5,829 nucleotides of DNA from a bacterium UBP3_UBA6266 (GTDB lineage Bacteria; Auribacterota; UBA6266): contig DJVC01000007.1 in NCBI GenBank assembly GCA_002440765.1, forward strand, positions 1-5,829, given 5' to 3'. The stretch's first letter is position 1; every line of letters begins with the position of its first letter. The notes under the pieces are model-generated. The model ran no database searches, was not told where the DNA came from, and saw only the letters and a list, made by a program, of their open reading frames with translations. The position numbers and the translations under genes are program-made. Below are positions 4,824 to 5,829 of the stretch, piece by piece.

Positions 4824-5829
4824 ATGTCAAAAATCTCAGGTTGGGTGTTGCTGGCTTGTTTTCTTTTTTCATGTGTTGAAACCGCGGAGACCGCGGGAGT
4901 ATATCTTCAGATAAGAAAACAGGCGGGGGAGAAAATTAAAATTGCCTTACCGGAAACAGGATCTGTCCCAAACAGCAAAATCGTCAAAACGGTGTCTTCC
5001 GACCTTGAGCTTTCCGGTTATGCTAATATAGTAAACCAGGAGTTTTCAAACGATACATATAAGTCGGGAAAATTGAATTTTCCCGAGTGGGGCAGGGCCG
5101 GTACGGAAGTGCTTGTAACTATTGAAACGACGGAATCCGGAGGCAATATAACCGTCGAGGCCAGAATGTTTATTGTCGCGGAAGGGAAAAATATTTTTGC
5201 CAAAAGATATCAGGGCCCGTCCAGCCGTCTGGACGGCATTTCCCATGCTGTCTCATCCGATATCCTTAAAACCCTTACAGGCGAAAAAGGTATTTCAACC
5301 ACGCGAATAGCTTTTGTTTCTAACAGGACGGGAATAAAAAATATATATATAATGGACTATGACGGGAAAAACTGGAGAAAAATCAGCGGTGATAACTGCC
5401 TTGAATTATCGCCAGGATGGTCTCCTGACGGGGATAATCTCATATATACATCATACAGGCTGGGTTATCCTGATGTGTATATACAGAATCTGGACAGCGG
5501 CGCGCGCAGAAAATTAGCCGCTTTTGCCGGGCTTAACGCGTTCGCCTCCTTTTCGCCGGACGGGAACAGCATTGCGCTTGTTTTAAGCAAGGACGGCAAC
5601 CCGGAATTGTATGTAATGAAGGTTGACGGTTCTTCGCTTAAAAGGATGACAAAAACCAAAGCGGCGGAAAGTTCTCCCTGCTGGTCGCCGGACGGAAAAA
5701 AAATAGCTTTTGTTTCTGACAGGAGCGGGGGCCCCCAGATATATTCGATAAATGCTTACGGAGGGGAATTTGAAAGAATGACCCTGAGCGGTTCGTATAA
5801 TACATCTCCCTGCTGGTCGCCGGACGGAA
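4824..5829 (+). CDS. tolB: TolB, periplasmic beta-propeller of Tol-Pal (3' end outside window)
   Basis: The frame is open for 335 codons to the window edge without a stop; full TolB proteins are about 430 residues, so roughly 100 are missing. TolB is the periplasmic partner that binds Pal and contacts TolA. Residues 1-24 form a signal peptide with a hydrophobic core at 7-16; Cys17 follows LFS, so lipoprotein processing is conceivable. The alpha/beta N-terminal domain runs from about 25 to 155, beginning with the family-typical GVYLQIRK and IKIALPE strands. A PD40/WD40-like propeller follows, with IAFVSNRTG at 162-170 and four (W/F)SPDG motifs at residues 199, 243, 287 and 331, exactly 44 residues apart. 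It starts 38 nt after the tolA-like stop. Unlike the three genes before it, it has a strong ribosome binding site, which may give it higher or independent translation. Confidence 0.95.
   Translation, partial: MSKISGWVLLACFLFSCVETAETAGVYLQIRKQAGEKIKIALPETGSVPNSKIVKTVSSDLELSGYANIVNQEFSNDTYKSGKLNFPEWGRAGTEVLVTIETTESGGNITVEARMFIVAEGKNIFAKRYQGPSSRLDGISHAVSSDILKTLTGEKGISTTRIAFVSNRTGIKNIYIMDYDGKNWRKISGDNCLELSPGWSPDGDNLIYTSYRLGYPDVYIQNLDSGARRKLAAFAGLNAFASFSPDGNSIALVLSKDGNPELYVMKVDGSSLKRMTKTKAAESSPCWSPDGKKIAFVSDRSGGPQIYSINAYGGEFERMTLSGSYNTSPCWSPDG
5064..5086. repeat. 23-bp perfect palindrome with 1-bp centre inside tolB
   Basis: The arms TCGGGAAAATT (5064-5074) and AATTTTCCCGA (5076-5086) are exact reverse complements around a single G at 5075. 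It encodes residues 81-88 of TolB. In RNA it would fold as a 9-bp stem with a five-base loop. No T-run follows, so it is not a terminator. The function, if any, is unknown. Confidence 0.6.
5217..5236. repeat. GC-rich 8-bp stem hairpin inside tolB
   Basis: CCGTCCAG (5217-5224) and CTGGACGG (5229-5236) are exact reverse complements around the loop CCGT. It is inside the coding sequence for the end of the TolB N-terminal domain. An 8-bp match with a free choice of loop is near what chance gives over a window this size, so little weight should be put on it alone. Confidence 0.4.
5306..5829 (+). repeat. 132-nt periodic propeller repeats of tolB
   Basis: The serine codon of the SPDG motif falls at 5421, 5553, 5685 and 5817, an exact 132-nt spacing (44 codons, one propeller blade). 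A 25-nt stretch is identical at 5673-5697 and 5805-5829, and a 16-nt stretch is identical at 5306-5321 and 5702-5717, three periods apart. The last unit is cut by the window edge. Confidence 0.85.

Noticed and set aside
5727..5736. GGGGGCCCCC palindrome in tolB
   Set aside because: A 10-bp homopolymeric palindrome encoding the Gly-Gly-Pro turn of a propeller blade; too short and simple to call a site.

Overview
The window comes from a Gram-negative (diderm) bacterium. The right half is a Tol-Pal envelope operon, which only makes sense in a cell with an outer membrane. Base composition is moderate and codon use looks similar throughout, so no gene stands out as recently acquired. The sequence does not fix the phylum. 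A GGGGTCAGACC-type motif at the extreme left edge, of a kind often seen scattered in environmental bacterial genomes, hints at a repeat or mobile element just outside.

Left part (48-1484): two divergent genes, a classical short-chain dehydrogenase/reductase on the minus strand and an OsmC/Ohr-family thiol protein on the plus strand. The gap between them (906-1070) holds two overlapping head-to-head sigma70-like promoters, a 16-bp inverted repeat lying across both, and a long hairpin in the predicted leader of the dehydrogenase. This looks like one shared control region, possibly for redox or detoxification functions.

Middle (1517-2777, minus strand): a two-gene unit. The upstream gene encodes a small inner-membrane protein with two transmembrane helices and a HAMP domain but no recognisable output domain. 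The downstream gene, overlapping it by 8 bp, encodes a stand-alone protein resembling the pyruvate kinase C-terminal domain (COG1751/MTH1675 type, function unknown). A weak hairpin sits where this unit converges with the OsmC gene.

Right part (2935-5829, plus strand): tolQ, tolR, a short TonB-like tolA and the first 335 codons of tolB, which runs off the window. TolQ and TolR form the proton-driven motor, the TolA/TonB-like protein spans the periplasm, and TolB is the periplasmic beta-propeller partner; pal would be expected just beyond the right edge. A consensus -35 box (TTGACA) precedes tolQ, and another on the opposite strand precedes the HAMP gene, so the 115-bp gap between 2777 and 2893 is also a divergent control region.

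Most of the window is ordinary housekeeping content; no complete new system is evident. The items most worth a second look are the osmC/dehydrogenase control region, a 23-bp almost uninterrupted palindrome inside tolB, a Glu-to-Gln change at a conserved TM3 position of TolQ, and the tightly coupled HAMP/COG1751 pair.
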